From positions 1 to 64,000 of the forward strand of contig JADFYH010000004.1 in assembly GCA_015233135.1 (NCBI GenBank): a DNA stretch of 64,000 nt. The letters run 5' to 3'. The translations under genes and the position numbers were made by a program. Below the pieces are notes generated by a model. That model searched no databases, was not told where the DNA came from, and saw nothing but the letters and a program-made list of their open reading frames with translations. Shown one piece after another: positions 18,201 through 26,195 of this stretch (the stretch's first letter is position 1; each line of letters starts with the position of its first letter). The DNA is from Deltaproteobacteria bacterium (lineage in GTDB: Bacteria; UBA10199; JADFYH01).

Positions 18201-18393
18201 ACAAGTTCGAGACGGTGAAATAAAAACCGCCTGCCAACAAACTTGTCCTTCGAACGCCATCGTTTTTGGAAATACAAACGATCCCCATTCAGAGATCTCA
18301 AAAATTAGAAAGAATCCACGAGGCTATAGTGTCTTAGAAGAGATTAATGTGAAACCTCAAGTCACGTATTTGAAAAAAATGAGGAATGTTTAA
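15265..18393 (+). CDS. actB: Alternative complex III subunit ActB (molybdopterin-oxidoreductase-like plus ferredoxin-like iron-sulfur domain)
   Basis: A 1042-residue fusion. A twin-arginine-like leader (DRRSFLKVMGAGLLFASAAC, residues about 43-62) precedes a MopB-type domain with TCGECAASCG and GGMCARGQ. Family knowledge says this domain has lost the molybdenum cofactor. From about residue 790 follows a four-cluster ferredoxin-like domain: CTGCNACVIGC, CQHCENAPCETVC, CVGTRYCANNC and CSFCMQRI with CQQTC. In the third motif a Thr replaces the second Cys of the usual CxxC, which fits the [3Fe-4S] cluster known for ActB. The subunit carries electrons from the quinol site to the cytochromes. An inverted-repeat element lies between it and actC. 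Confidence 0.93.
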   Translation: MSQNQAKYWTSIGQRLQTEAYKQAVGKEFLEAPEKQNLTDMDRRSFLKVMGAGLLFASAACYRRPVEKIIPYVNRPEEVVPGVANWYSSTCGECAASCGIVVKTREGRPIKLEGNELNPLNQGGMCARGQASILNLYDPDRLKFPVALTEGKAQEIKWADLDQKIQAALSEASQKGQKIYLLTGVVNSPSTLKLISEFSKVYPQTQQVSFDAIVPEEVSQAQKLAYGPALAPTYKMEKAKLILSFGADFLGTWISPVQFAKDFAKARRVENGSMAKLAVVESVLSLTGSNADAYLAVSSGDELWVALGLLNEILVQKKVSRYASELGLAVALAPYSLSEVSKKTGLRLEALQKLAKDLLEAEGEVLVLGSALKAKNAVALELVAALLNSILESDGKTVDYRQTSNQSKSSLVDLLALIQDMKDSKVGALIVAGVNPVYVLPPSLGFKDALKKIPLVVSLADRVDETAELAHFVSPAAHYLEAWSDAEPRKGVISIAQPVVSPLYQTRSFQDSLLTWAKLPAKSWYEFLKENWKNEIYASHVQGRSFEVFWEESLKSGVVLDENSGDDLPSRPFTVSALLEKIPAQISSAGLSLAFYPSYAVLDGRSSNNAWLQELPDPLSKLTWENALSVSVKKSSELSLKDGDVVRVKGQGFDFEVPVIVQPKLSTEMLTLAMGYGRKKAGRVGSNIGVNVAPFQKVEANSLVWTGFPVEITKTGAHSPLAQTQGHHNLEVGESSLTNEPGNELPLARKNEVIKELNYEEYRKNQGRSEEEQEGPLPSMWDSHEYKTYRWGMAIDMSACTGCNACVIGCQSENNIPTVGKDQVIRGREMQWIRIDRYYSGEIENPDVSHQPMLCQHCENAPCETVCPVLATVHSDEGLNSMVYNRCVGTRYCANNCPYKVRRFNFYDYAKKFLEKYEWKDNDYSGDFLSFGKQPKYEELVNLVLNPDITTRSRGVMEKCSFCMQRIRDSKDKAKAENRQVRDGEIKTACQQTCPSNAIVFGNTNDPHSEISKIRKNPRGYSVLEEINVKPQVTYLKKMRNV

Positions 18394-18402
18394 GAGTTTT
18401 TT

Positions 18403-18499
18403 CCTCCCCTTAAGCTAAGGGGAGGTCAGGAGGGGTTATGGTCAATTGCATCCATTTCGCCATAACGCCCCCTAACCCCCTCTTAGCTTAAGAGGGGGG
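18403..18499. repeat. Intra-operon REPIN-like element, copy 2 of 3
   Basis: Same structure as the element between the mutase genes: left palindrome CCTCCCCTTAAGCTAAGGGG then AGG, arms with GGAGGGGTTATGG and CCATAACGCCCCC, right palindrome CTCTTAGCTTAAGAG. The centre differs (TCAATTGCATCCATTTCG). It occupies the actB-actC gap and ends immediately before the AAAGGA ribosome binding region of actC. Confidence 0.9.
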
Positions 18500-18510
18500 A
18501 AAGGAAAAAA

Positions 18511-19881
18511 ATGTCGACACAGGTACTTTTAAATCCACTCGAAGAAGAACCCCTCATTGCCCCCGATAAAATTTACGGGGATGTGACCCACGATGTCTGT
18601 AAACCCCTGGAAAGTTTTCCGACCAAGATGTGGTGGATTGCCTTCTTGAGTGCCTTGGTTCTTTTTTCCTTTGGCGCCCGCATGGTGTCCATCACTATTG
18701 CCGATGGTATTGGAACCTGGGGTTTGAACAATCCTGTGGGTTGGGCGGTCGACATCACCACTTTCGTTTTCTGGATTGGTATTGGTCATGCCGGAACGCT
18801 CATCTCAGCGATCCTGCTTTTATTCAGACAAAAATGGAGAACCGCGATCAACCGTTCGGCAGAGGCCATGACGATTTTTGCAGTGATGACGGCGGGCATG
18901 TTTCCGCTCTTGCATACCGGTCGGCCCTGGTATGCCTGCTTCTGGCTTTTCCCTTATCCCAATCAGCGTGGATTGTGGGTAAACTTTAAATCGCCTCTTT
19001 TGTGGGACGTGTTTGCGGTGTCTACCTATCTGACCATTTCCCTGCTTTTCTGGTACCTGGGGTTAATTCCCGATATCGCCTCCGTGCGCGATAGGGCAAA
19101 AAATAAAATCCGAAGAACCATTTATACGATTCTTTCTTTTGGATGGAGGGGTTCTGCAAGAAACTGGAACCACTATGAAATCGTCTGTCTGATTCTGGCG
19201 GGTCTTTCTACGCCTCTCGTGCTTTCCGTGCATACCATCGTTAGCTTTGACTTTGCCGTTTCCATCTTGCCGGGTTGGCATACCACTATTTTCCCTCCCT
19301 ACTTTGTAGCCGGGGCCATTTTCTCAGGTTTTGCGATGGTGGTCACCTTGCTGGTGATTGCGCGTGAGGTGTTTGGCTTGAAAGACTATATTCAAATCAA
19401 GCATCTTGAAAATATGAACAAGGTGATGCTGCTCACGGGCATGATGGTGGGATACGCCTATATCATCGAATTTTTTACGGCCTGGTACAGCGGCAATCTT
19501 TACGAACGTTTTATTTTCATCAATCGCGCCACGGGGCCTTACTGGTGGGCCTATTGGACCATGATGACCTGCAACGTGATCTCTCCCCAAATCTTCTGGT
19601 TCAAAAAACTGCGTCGCAATTTGGCGGTGATGTTTGTGGTTTCTATCGTGATTAATATTGGAATGTGGTTTGAGCGCTTTGTGATCATTGTCACTTCTCT
19701 GCATCGCGATTACTTGCCTGCAAGCTGGGGCTATTATCGAATGACCATTTACGAGGTTGCGATGTTGGTGGGCAGCTTCGGTTTTTTCTTTATTTTCTTT
19801 TTGCTCTTCTGTCGCTTCATGCCCACGATTGCCATGTTTGAAGTGAAGAGTATTATGAAGCTAAAAAGTAATGAGGTCTGA
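18511..19881 (+). CDS. actC: Alternative complex III quinol-binding membrane subunit ActC (NrfD/PsrC-like)
   Basis: A 456-residue polytopic membrane protein of the NrfD/PsrC family with about ten hydrophobic helices. Helix segments such as [20 protein letters not shown] and the conserved [20 protein letters not shown] match ActC, one of two quinol-site membrane subunits. The C-terminal tail is cytoplasmic and basic. It is separated from actB only by the repeat element and from actD by 2 bp, so all are on one transcript. Confidence 0.92.
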   Translation: MSTQVLLNPLEEEPLIAPDKIYGDVTHDVCKPLESFPTKMWWIAFLSALVLFSFGARMVSITIADGIGTWGLNNPVGWAVDITTFVFWIGIGHAGTLISAILLLFRQKWRTAINRSAEAMTIFAVMTAGMFPLLHTGRPWYACFWLFPYPNQRGLWVNFKSPLLWDVFAVSTYLTISLLFWYLGLIPDIASVRDRAKNKIRRTIYTILSFGWRGSARNWNHYEIVCLILAGLSTPLVLSVHTIVSFDFAVSILPGWHTTIFPPYFVAGAIFSGFAMVVTLLVIAREVFGLKDYIQIKHLENMNKVMLLTGMMVGYAYIIEFFTAWYSGNLYERFIFINRATGPYWWAYWTMMTCNVISPQIFWFKKLRRNLAVMFVVSIVINIGMWFERFVIIVTSLHRDYLPASWGYYRMTIYEVAMLVGSFGFFFIFFLLFCRFMPTIAMFEVKSIMKLKSNEV

Positions 19882-19883
19882 CT

Positions 19884-20417
19884 ATGAATTTGATGGATGA
19901 AGCTCCGGATGCAGGACTTCTGGCCTTATTTGAAAGCCCGGACGATCTTGTGCATGCGATTGAAAAAGTCAAAAAGCAAAGATATCGCAAAGTGGAGGCC
20001 TATACCCCCTTTCCCATCCATGAAGTGATTCACGCCTTGGGAATCAAGCGTTCAAAAATTCCCTGGGGAACTTTATTCATGTGTTTGCTGGGAGGGACTC
20101 TGGGATTTGGAATGCAGGCCTGGATGAATGGAATCAGTTGGCCTATTAATGTTGCAGGCAAACCTTTTATTTCGGCCCCGGCTTTTGTTCCCATTACTTT
20201 TGAGCTTACGGTTTTAATCGGTGGAATCAGTACGGTTGTGTTGCTCTTTTTAATGTGTGGTCTTCCAAATCGTCACAAAGCTGTTTTGGATCATCGGCTC
20301 ACCGACGATCTGTTTGGTTTGTACGTGGAAAAGTCAGACCCTCGTTTTAATGAGGGGGAACTCCAGGGGATTTTTAGAGATTGTCACGTGAAAGAAATTA
20401 AAAATTTTGGCGACTAA
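19884..20417 (+). CDS. actD: Alternative complex III subunit ActD (DUF3341)
   Basis: A 177-residue DUF3341 protein. The N-terminal cytosolic part (AGLLALFESPDDLVHAIE...YRKVEAYTPFPIHEV) is the family signature. Two membrane helices follow (about 63-80 and 106-131), then a short tail with PRFNEGELQGIF. In solved alternative complex III structures, ActD packs against the membrane subunits and carries no cofactor. It follows actC by 2 bp. Confidence 0.9.
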   Translation: MNLMDEAPDAGLLALFESPDDLVHAIEKVKKQRYRKVEAYTPFPIHEVIHALGIKRSKIPWGTLFMCLLGGTLGFGMQAWMNGISWPINVAGKPFISAPAFVPITFELTVLIGGISTVVLLFLMCGLPNRHKAVLDHRLTDDLFGLYVEKSDPRFNEGELQGIFRDCHVKEIKNFGD

Positions 20418-20418
20418 A

Positions 20419-21003
20419 ATGAAAACAAAATTTATTAAGATTTTAAGTCTAATGGCTCTGCTTTCTGTCCTGGCCGCCTGCGGAGGCACAAGTGAGAAGC
20501 CTCCTTTTGAATATATGGCCAACATGACTAACTCTCCTGCGGTGAAGGCCTACGAAGAGGTTCCACGAAAGCCGGTTGAGGGGACTATCCCTAGAAATTT
20601 TCATCCTTATCCTTATACCAAAGAAGAAGGGGACAAAGCGGGTGCCGAGGGGGTGAATCCTTTGCCACTCACGAAAGAGGTTTTCGCGAAAGGCCAGCTG
20701 CAATTCAATAGTTACTGTATTGTTTGCCATGGCCCTAAAGGGGAAGGGGATGGTTACATCATTCCTAAATTTCCAAAACCCCCATCTTTACTTTCAGACA
20801 AGGTTCGCAATTGGCCGGATGCCAGAATTTACCACGTGATTAGTATGGGTCAAAACCTGATGCCCTCTTATGCAACCCAAATCAGACAAGAAGACCGCTG
20901 GGCCGTTATTCATTATGTGCGAGCCTTGCAGCGAGCGGCCAACCCCACAGGTGAAGATATTGCTCTCGTAAAAAAAATGTCGAAGGAAGGAACGCTGCCA
21001 TGA
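20419..21003 (+). CDS. actE: Alternative complex III monoheme cytochrome c lipoprotein ActE
   Basis: A 194-residue lipoprotein cytochrome. The signal peptide ends in a lipobox (SVLAAC, Cys21). The heme site is CIVCH at residue 100, with Met148 in GQNLMPSY as a likely distal ligand. ActE is the mobile or exit heme subunit that hands electrons to a cytochrome c or directly to an oxidase. A TTG 12 bp upstream is in frame, but the ATG gives a normal leader. The stop overlaps actF by ATGA. Confidence 0.9.
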   Translation: MKTKFIKILSLMALLSVLAACGGTSEKPPFEYMANMTNSPAVKAYEEVPRKPVEGTIPRNFHPYPYTKEEGDKAGAEGVNPLPLTKEVFAKGQLQFNSYCIVCHGPKGEGDGYIIPKFPKPPSLLSDKVRNWPDARIYHVISMGQNLMPSYATQIRQEDRWAVIHYVRALQRAANPTGEDIALVKKMSKEGTLP

Positions 21004-22190
21004 GTCCAGCCTCAAAATCCCTGAAAAATTTTTCTTGGTCTCCTTGGCTCAGCACTCTTTGGACGCTACTGATCCTCTTGGGTGCTGTTTCCTTTGGCTT
21101 TGCCGTGTATGAACACGAAGAGAAAAGGGCTTGGGTTAATTTTCTTTTGAACTATGTGTTTTGGTTTTCCATCGGTTTGTCCGGTGTTTTTTTTGCTGCC
21201 TTGCAACATCTGACAGGGTCTTATTGGAGTGTTACCGTGAGGCGCGTTGCAGAATCTTTCTCTGCTTTTTTGCCCTGTGCCTTTGTCTTGTTTTTTATTT
21301 TTCTTTTGTTTGGCATGAGTTCTCTCTACGAGTGGCTTGATCCCAAGGCCGTTCAAGCCGATAAATTATTGCTGATGAAAAGCGCTTACCTGAACAAGAA
21401 TTTCTTCATTGTTCGTCATCTCGCTCTTTACACAGTCATTTTTTTAATGGGCGGTTGGATGATAAAAAACTCGATTCGACAAGATCAAAGTGGGGATCTT
21501 CGTCTTACTCGGATAAACGTGAAAATTGCAGCTCCTTTCATGCTTTTCTTTGGTTGGTTATTTACCTTCGCTATTTTTGATTTGGTAATGTCTCTACAGC
21601 CCCATTGGTTTAGTACCATCTTTGGAATTTATTGCTGGGCTGGTCTTTTTTACAGTGGCCTAGGCATGCTGGCTTTATGGGTGGTAAATCTCCGCAAAAA
21701 TGGATATCTGGGGGATTATGTTTCAGAAGACCATCTGCACGATATTGGAAAACTCATGTTCACCTTTATGGTGTTTTGGGCCTACATCGCTTTTTCGCAG
21801 TTTGTACTCATCTGGTATGCGAATATGCCCGAAGAAACAGTGTTCTTTTTGAACCGGGCCCGAAACCACTGGAAGTGTCTTTCCTACATTTTGATTTTTT
21901 TTAAATTTGTCCTTCCATTTTTTATTTTGGTCTCCAGGCCTTCCAAGCGAAACCCAAAACGGATGGGGATTATGGGTGCTTGGTTTGTCTTGGCCCAATA
22001 TCTAGATATGTACTGGCTGATCTTTCCGGTTTTTTACCCAGAAAATCCTGTATTTGGTTGGATAGAAATTGGCATCTTTGCTGGGTTTGCGGGTTTGTTT
22101 TTTAAGGTGGTTGGAGTAAAGCTAGGCCAGAATTCTGCAGTCGCTGTCAAAGATCCGAGGTTAGAATTGGCTCTACATCACTCTCAATAG
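21000..22190 (+). CDS. actF: Alternative complex III membrane subunit ActF
   Basis: A 396-residue polytopic membrane protein, the second NrfD-like subunit of alternative complex III. Segments FSIGLSGVFFAALQHLTGSYWSV (read in two halves) and SEDHLHDIGKLMFTFMVFWAYIAFSQF are diagnostic of ActF. About ten helices are visible. It closes the actABCDEF set; no actG and no cytochrome oxidase genes follow, unlike many genomes where caa3 or cbb3 genes are adjacent. The terminal oxidase must therefore lie elsewhere. Confidence 0.92.
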   Translation: MSPASKSLKNFSWSPWLSTLWTLLILLGAVSFGFAVYEHEEKRAWVNFLLNYVFWFSIGLSGVFFAALQHLTGSYWSVTVRRVAESFSAFLPCAFVLFFIFLLFGMSSLYEWLDPKAVQADKLLLMKSAYLNKNFFIVRHLALYTVIFLMGGWMIKNSIRQDQSGDLRLTRINVKIAAPFMLFFGWLFTFAIFDLVMSLQPHWFSTIFGIYCWAGLFYSGLGMLALWVVNLRKNGYLGDYVSEDHLHDIGKLMFTFMVFWAYIAFSQFVLIWYANMPEETVFFLNRARNHWKCLSYILIFFKFVLPFFILVSRPSKRNPKRMGIMGAWFVLAQYLDMYWLIFPVFYPENPVFGWIEIGIFAGFAGLFFKVVGVKLGQNSAVAVKDPRLELALHHSQ

Positions 22191-22229
22191 TTTTTATTTT
22201 TGTTTTTGTATTTTTTGTTGAGGAGCACT

Positions 22230-23006
22230 ATGCCTTTATTAAAAAATAAAACTGCATTCATTACTGGCTCTTCCCGTGGAATAGGGCGGGCTGTGGCTTT
22301 GAGACTTGCGGATGAAGGTTGTCACATCTTGTTGCATTACCGACAAAATAGGGAAGAAGCCTTAAAGGTGGAAAAGGAAATTTTAGGGAAAGGGGTTCGG
22401 TGTTGGAAATATGCGGCAGATCTTTCGGATTTACAGCAAGTAAAAAGTCTGCACGAGCAGATTAAAAAAGAGCATGCTCACCTGGATATTTTTGTTTCGA
22501 ATGCTGCCGCCACGGCCTTTAAACCCCTGGAACAAATCAAGGCGCACCATATTGAAAAAACTTTTAACATCACGATTTCTACATTTGTCTTAACGATGAA
22601 TGCCTTTAAACCTCTTTTTAAAAAAGGCTCAAAAATTATCACGGTGTCCGGAATTGATACCATCAAATATTGTATGAATCACGGTTTGCTGGCGGCAGCG
22701 AAATCTGCCTTAGAAATGCTTACCCGCTACTATGCCCAAGAATGGAAGAAGGAAGAAATCTATGTCCAGGGCATAAACCCCGGTTTAGTCGATACCGATT
22801 CCATGCAAGTTTATTGGGGGAAAGAATACGAAAAAAAGAAGGCGGAACTTGCCCAGCTTATTCCTCCACATGGGCTCATGCCACCCAAAGATGTTGCTGA
22901 TCTCATCCTCTTCTTGCTGAGCGATGCAGCCAATTGGATGAATGGTGAAACCCTAGTGGCCGATGCGGGAGTAGGCTTTCAGATGCCTGTGTTTTCGGAG
23001 ATTTAA
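22230..23006 (+). CDS. Short-chain dehydrogenase/reductase, FabL-like
   Basis: A 258-residue Rossmann-fold oxidoreductase. GSSRGIG (13-19) binds NAD(P), NAAA (91-94) is the structural motif, and the C-terminal WMNGETLVADAG is typical. Overall it resembles enoyl-ACP reductase III (FabL), which uses Tyr-x6-Lys. Here the Lys is present (158), but the position six residues before its spacer is His151, with the nearest Tyr at 147. Catalysis may be altered or use another residue. The ATG at 22230 has GAGGAG 7 bp upstream, so the longer in-frame start is rejected. It follows actF by 39 bp and could be cotranscribed. Confidence 0.8.
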   Translation: MPLLKNKTAFITGSSRGIGRAVALRLADEGCHILLHYRQNREEALKVEKEILGKGVRCWKYAADLSDLQQVKSLHEQIKKEHAHLDIFVSNAAATAFKPLEQIKAHHIEKTFNITISTFVLTMNAFKPLFKKGSKIITVSGIDTIKYCMNHGLLAAAKSALEMLTRYYAQEWKKEEIYVQGINPGLVDTDSMQVYWGKEYEKKKAELAQLIPPHGLMPPKDVADLILFLLSDAANWMNGETLVADAGVGFQMPVFSEI

Positions 23007-23018
23007 TCCTTGTAGATT

Positions 23019-23759
23019 TTAGTCACAATATCCCATCTGAAAAATTTTTCTGTCTTCTAATCTCAGAGCCGTCAGTTCTCTCTTCCAAACACAGCCTGAA
23101 TCCAACGATTGCCAGTTTTTACCCTGCCTTACTCCGAGAGCGGCCCAATGTCCGAACAAAATTGTAATATTTTTTTCCAATCTCATTTTCATTTCAAACC
23201 AGGGCTTAAAGGGCTTTGGACAGGCCTCTGGGGGACCTGAAAAGTCTGGATTTAATACGAGATTTTCATCCAGACAACGCATGCGAGTAAAGATGGCGAA
23301 TAATTCAGGGAGCATGAATTTCTTTTTAAGAGCAATTTTGGCTTCTTCATTGTGTTGCAGGATTTTCTGAAGATCCCAGCTGGGTAAAATGCCTGCGTGT
23401 ACCATCAGATAGTTGTTTTCAAAATGTACAAAATCTCGTTCGCTCAGCCAATTTAACCAAAGAGTAGCTTTGGAGGATTCCAAAATGCCTTTAATTGTGT
23501 CTCCTTTTTTTTCTTCCCGCTTTCCCCAAAAACGAAAAAGCAGATGGAGCTCATGATTTCCCAATACAACTTCTAAGCGCGTTCGATGTTCGTAAACCCA
23601 TTGCAGGGTTTCTTTGGAGCGAGGACCTCTGTTCACCAGGTCTCCCGCTAACCAGAGCGTGTCTTTATTCTCATCAAAACGAATGTGCTTCAGCAATTTT
23701 TGAAAGGTGTTGAAACAACCTTGAATGTCGCCAATGGCATAAGTGGGCATGAAATTCAT
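23019..23759 (-). CDS. apaH: Symmetrical Ap4A hydrolase (bis(5'-nucleosyl)-tetraphosphatase)
   Basis: A 246-residue calcineurin-like phosphoesterase. The metal-binding signature is complete: YAIGDIQG, LAGDLVNRGPRS and LGNHELHLL, with the late LFGHWAALG. It splits diadenosine tetraphosphate into two ADP. It is a little shorter than E. coli ApaH (280). A second ATG three codons downstream (MPTYAIGD) is an equally possible start. It is convergent with the SDR gene. Confidence 0.9.
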   Translation of the reverse strand: MNFMPTYAIGDIQGCFNTFQKLLKHIRFDENKDTLWLAGDLVNRGPRSKETLQWVYEHRTRLEVVLGNHELHLLFRFWGKREEKKGDTIKGILESSKATLWLNWLSERDFVHFENNYLMVHAGILPSWDLQKILQHNEEAKIALKKKFMLPELFAIFTRMRCLDENLVLNPDFSGPPEACPKPFKPWFEMKMRLEKNITILFGHWAALGVRQGKNWQSLDSGCVWKRELTALRLEDRKIFQMGYCD

Positions 23760-23843
23760 TCTCTTGAATTCCGGAAAACAAACAAGCGTTTTGTTTTCGG
23801 ACGAAGAAAAAAGTTACTTCATAGATAACTTGAAGAGTTGACC

Positions 23844-23880
23844 CCACTCACTAACCCTCTCCCTCAAGGGGAGAGGGGAG
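23844..23880. repeat. CCCTCTCCC-family palindrome (half element)
   Basis: CCCCACTCACTAACCCTCTCCCTCAAGGGGAGAGGGGAG, read as a tail plus one palindrome, in the gap between the divergent apaH and comM genes. It matches the half element at 5592-5629 in inverted orientation. Confidence 0.75.
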
Positions 23881-23955
23881 GATAGTTTCAAATATCGAGT
23901 AAGTGAATGTGTATGGCATCTCCTTTGCTTCTACTCTTCTGGCAAAGGAGCAAAT

Positions 23956-25476
23956 ATGACTTCATTATTGTCCCATGTTTATTCGGCGGGTCTAATCGGC
24001 ATTGACGCCTATCCCATCGATGTCGAGGTGCACATTAGTCTGGGACTTCCACTCTGGAGCACCGTAGGCTTGCCTGAATCTGCTGTAAAAGAAAGCAAGG
24101 ATAGGGTGGTCTCGGCCATTCATAATAGTGGCTATGAATTCCCTTATCGTCGCATCACCATTAATCTGGCCCCCGCCAATATCAAAAAAGAAGGCACGGC
24201 CTTCGATTTACCCATTGCACTGGGTTTGCTGGCGGCGTCAGATGTAATCCCCAACGATAAATTGCAAGACTATCTCATTGTCGGAGAGCTTTCCCTCAGC
24301 GGAAAAGTGCGCCGTATGCGAGGGGCACTTTCAGTCGCTATTTTAGCAAAGCAGCTTTCCAAAAAAGGTCTGATTTTACCTTTGGAAAATTGGGCAGAGG
24401 CCTCGGTGGTAGAGGGGATCGAATTATTAGGAGTTCAAAGCCTGCCGGAAGTAGTGGAGTTCTTTGCCTTGGGCAAAACCATTGAAGCGCCTCAAATTGA
24501 AAAGAAGGAAATCAACGAAAAGGAATTTTCAAACGAAGATTTTTCAGAGGTGAGGGGACAGGCCTTTGCAAAAAGGGCCCTGGAAATTTCCGCCTCAGGG
24601 ATGCACAATGTGCTCTTGGTAGGTCCTCCTGGCACTGGGAAAACCATGCTGGCCTCCCGTTTGCCCAGCATTCTACCCGAGATGAATTTCGAGGAGGCCT
24701 TAACCACCACCAAAGTCTACAGCTTGATGGGGCTTCTTTCCAAAGACGAGTCTTTGTTGCGTACGCGCCCTTTTCGTTCCCCTCACCACACTATCTCCGA
24801 TGCGGGTCTGATTGGGGGAGGAAGTCATCCCAAGCCCGGAGAAGTCTCTCTTTCTCACAACGGGGTTTTGTTTTTGGATGAGCTCACCGAATTTCGTCGT
24901 AATGTTTTAGAATCGCTGCGTCAACCGATAGAAAACGCCAAAGTCACCATCTCTCGTGCACAACAATCAATTACCTATCCGGCCCGTTTTTTACTGGCTG
25001 CCGCGATGAATCCCTGTCCTTGCGGACATTATGGAAATCCAAAAGTGAATTGCTCTTGCTCCCCAACATTGATGCAAAAATATAAATCAAAAATTTCAGG
25101 TCCTCTTTTAGACCGCATGGATCTGCGCATTGAGGTGCCTTCTCTTACTTATGAAGATTTGGTGTCTCAGCAAGAAGAAGAAAAATCTGCGGCGATTCGG
25201 CATCGAGTATTGGAAGCTCATCAGCGTCAAGCCCATCGCTTAATAGAGGAAGGCCTCTTTTTTAATTCCCAGATGGGGCCACGTTTGTTGCGCAAATTTT
25301 GTCCTCTGGAAAATGAGGCCCAAAAATTAATGGAAATGGCCATGAAGCGTTTCCAACTTTCAGCCAGGGCCTATAATCGAACGCTAAAAGTCGCACGGAC
25401 CATTGCAGATTTAAAAGCAGAGGAAGCCCTTTCTTCGTCTACCGTAGCTGAAGCCATCCAGTACCGCTTTGGTTAG
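23956..25476 (+). CDS. comM: YifB/ComM family Mg-chelatase-like AAA+ ATPase
   Basis: A 506-residue ATPase of the ComM group, which drives branch migration during natural transformation in species where it has been studied. The N-terminal ribosomal-S5/Lon-like domain (VEVHISLGLPLWSTVGLPE to about 170) is followed by an AAA+ core with Walker A GPPGTGKT near residue 220 and LFLDELTEF as Walker B. AAAMNPCPCGHYGN and the cysteine pair CSC are the family zinc-like motif. The C-terminal Mg-chelatase domain is complete. Its stop overlaps that of a small convergent gene. Confidence 0.92.
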   Translation: MTSLLSHVYSAGLIGIDAYPIDVEVHISLGLPLWSTVGLPESAVKESKDRVVSAIHNSGYEFPYRRITINLAPANIKKEGTAFDLPIALGLLAASDVIPNDKLQDYLIVGELSLSGKVRRMRGALSVAILAKQLSKKGLILPLENWAEASVVEGIELLGVQSLPEVVEFFALGKTIEAPQIEKKEINEKEFSNEDFSEVRGQAFAKRALEISASGMHNVLLVGPPGTGKTMLASRLPSILPEMNFEEALTTTKVYSLMGLLSKDESLLRTRPFRSPHHTISDAGLIGGGSHPKPGEVSLSHNGVLFLDELTEFRRNVLESLRQPIENAKVTISRAQQSITYPARFLLAAAMNPCPCGHYGNPKVNCSCSPTLMQKYKSKISGPLLDRMDLRIEVPSLTYEDLVSQQEEEKSAAIRHRVLEAHQRQAHRLIEEGLFFNSQMGPRLLRKFCPLENEAQKLMEMAMKRFQLSARAYNRTLKVARTIADLKAEEALSSSTVAEAIQYRFG

Positions 25477-25817
25477 GAATTTAAGAGTTGACGATACCGA
25501 GGGTCTTGTTGGGCTGCTTGATAAATACTGTCTGTAACCAATTCGATTATTTCAGGGTTCTGAAAGACTTCTTCCAGATTGTCCTGAACTTTTTTACGCA
25601 CCTGACTTCGTGTCAGAGGAATAGGCCTTCCTAATTGCCTGCTTGCTAACAAGTTACTGCGAACAAGTTTAAAAAGAAGCCCCGCTTTTTCCTGAAGCTG
25701 TTCCACAATATGGGTAGGATCTTGTGTGGCAATCTGTGCCATTTTCTGATTAATTTTTTTGGTTACGGTCTCTAATTTTAAGCCCAAATCCTGAGCTGTC
25801 CATCGCTGGATTTTCAT
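25473..25817 (-). CDS. Hypothetical protein, 114 residues
   Basis: A small, mostly helical protein without a recognised family. It starts at an ATG preceded by GGAGAA. The longer in-frame extension upstream is rejected because it runs antisense into the NifU-domain gene and has no ribosome binding site. Sequence is Gln- and Leu-rich (NQKMAQIATQDPTHIVEQL, RSQVRKKVQDNLEEVF), with no signal peptide or membrane segment. Its stop overlaps the comM stop in the opposite direction. Confidence 0.6.
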   Translation of the reverse strand: MKIQRWTAQDLGLKLETVTKKINQKMAQIATQDPTHIVEQLQEKAGLLFKLVRSNLLASRQLGRPIPLTRSQVRKKVQDNLEEVFQNPEIIELVTDSIYQAAQQDPRYRQLLNS

Positions 25818-25967
25818 AACTTCTCCTATATCTAAGTGTGTTCTCGGCATAACCCTGAAAAATGTTGCTAAGAAAATAAAAAAAAGTGCAGGATTCGTAT
25901 CCAGCATCGAAGCGCGATTGATTTGCTTTCTGGGATTTGCTACGAAACAGGGAACAAGGGGGACCGT

Positions 25968-26195
25968 ATGATGACTAAAGAAAGTGTCGAAAAGGTGTTT
26001 GATAAGCGCATTCGTCCTGCCATTCAAATGGATGGCGGAAATATAGAACTGGTGGAGGTGCGTGATAATTCCGTTTTTGTAAGGCTGGTAGGGGCTTGTG
26101 GCACTTGTCCAAGTTCCCAAATCACTTTGCGTCAAGGGGTAGAAGGTATTTTAAGAGAAGAGTTTCCCGAGATGGTAGAATTGGTTCAATGTTAA
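25968..26195 (+). CDS. NifU C-terminal-domain iron-sulfur scaffold protein
   Basis: A 75-residue stand-alone Nfu domain. IRPAIQMDGGNIELVEV and GACGTCPSSQITLRQGVE are the family core, and CGTC is the CxxC pair that holds a [4Fe-4S] cluster between two subunits. It would transfer clusters to apo-proteins, a need made plausible here by the cluster-rich actB and dehydratase genes. Two consecutive ATG codons begin the frame with GGGGGAC just upstream; a longer start lacks a ribosome binding site. The stop overlaps that of the next, convergent gene. Confidence 0.88.
   Translation: MMTKESVEKVFDKRIRPAIQMDGGNIELVEVRDNSVFVRLVGACGTCPSSQITLRQGVEGILREEFPEMVELVQC

Noticed and set aside
25818-26135. A longer version of the 114-residue hypothetical gene
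   Set aside because: The extension is antisense to the NifU-domain gene and has no ribosome binding site, unlike the ATG behind GGAGAA.
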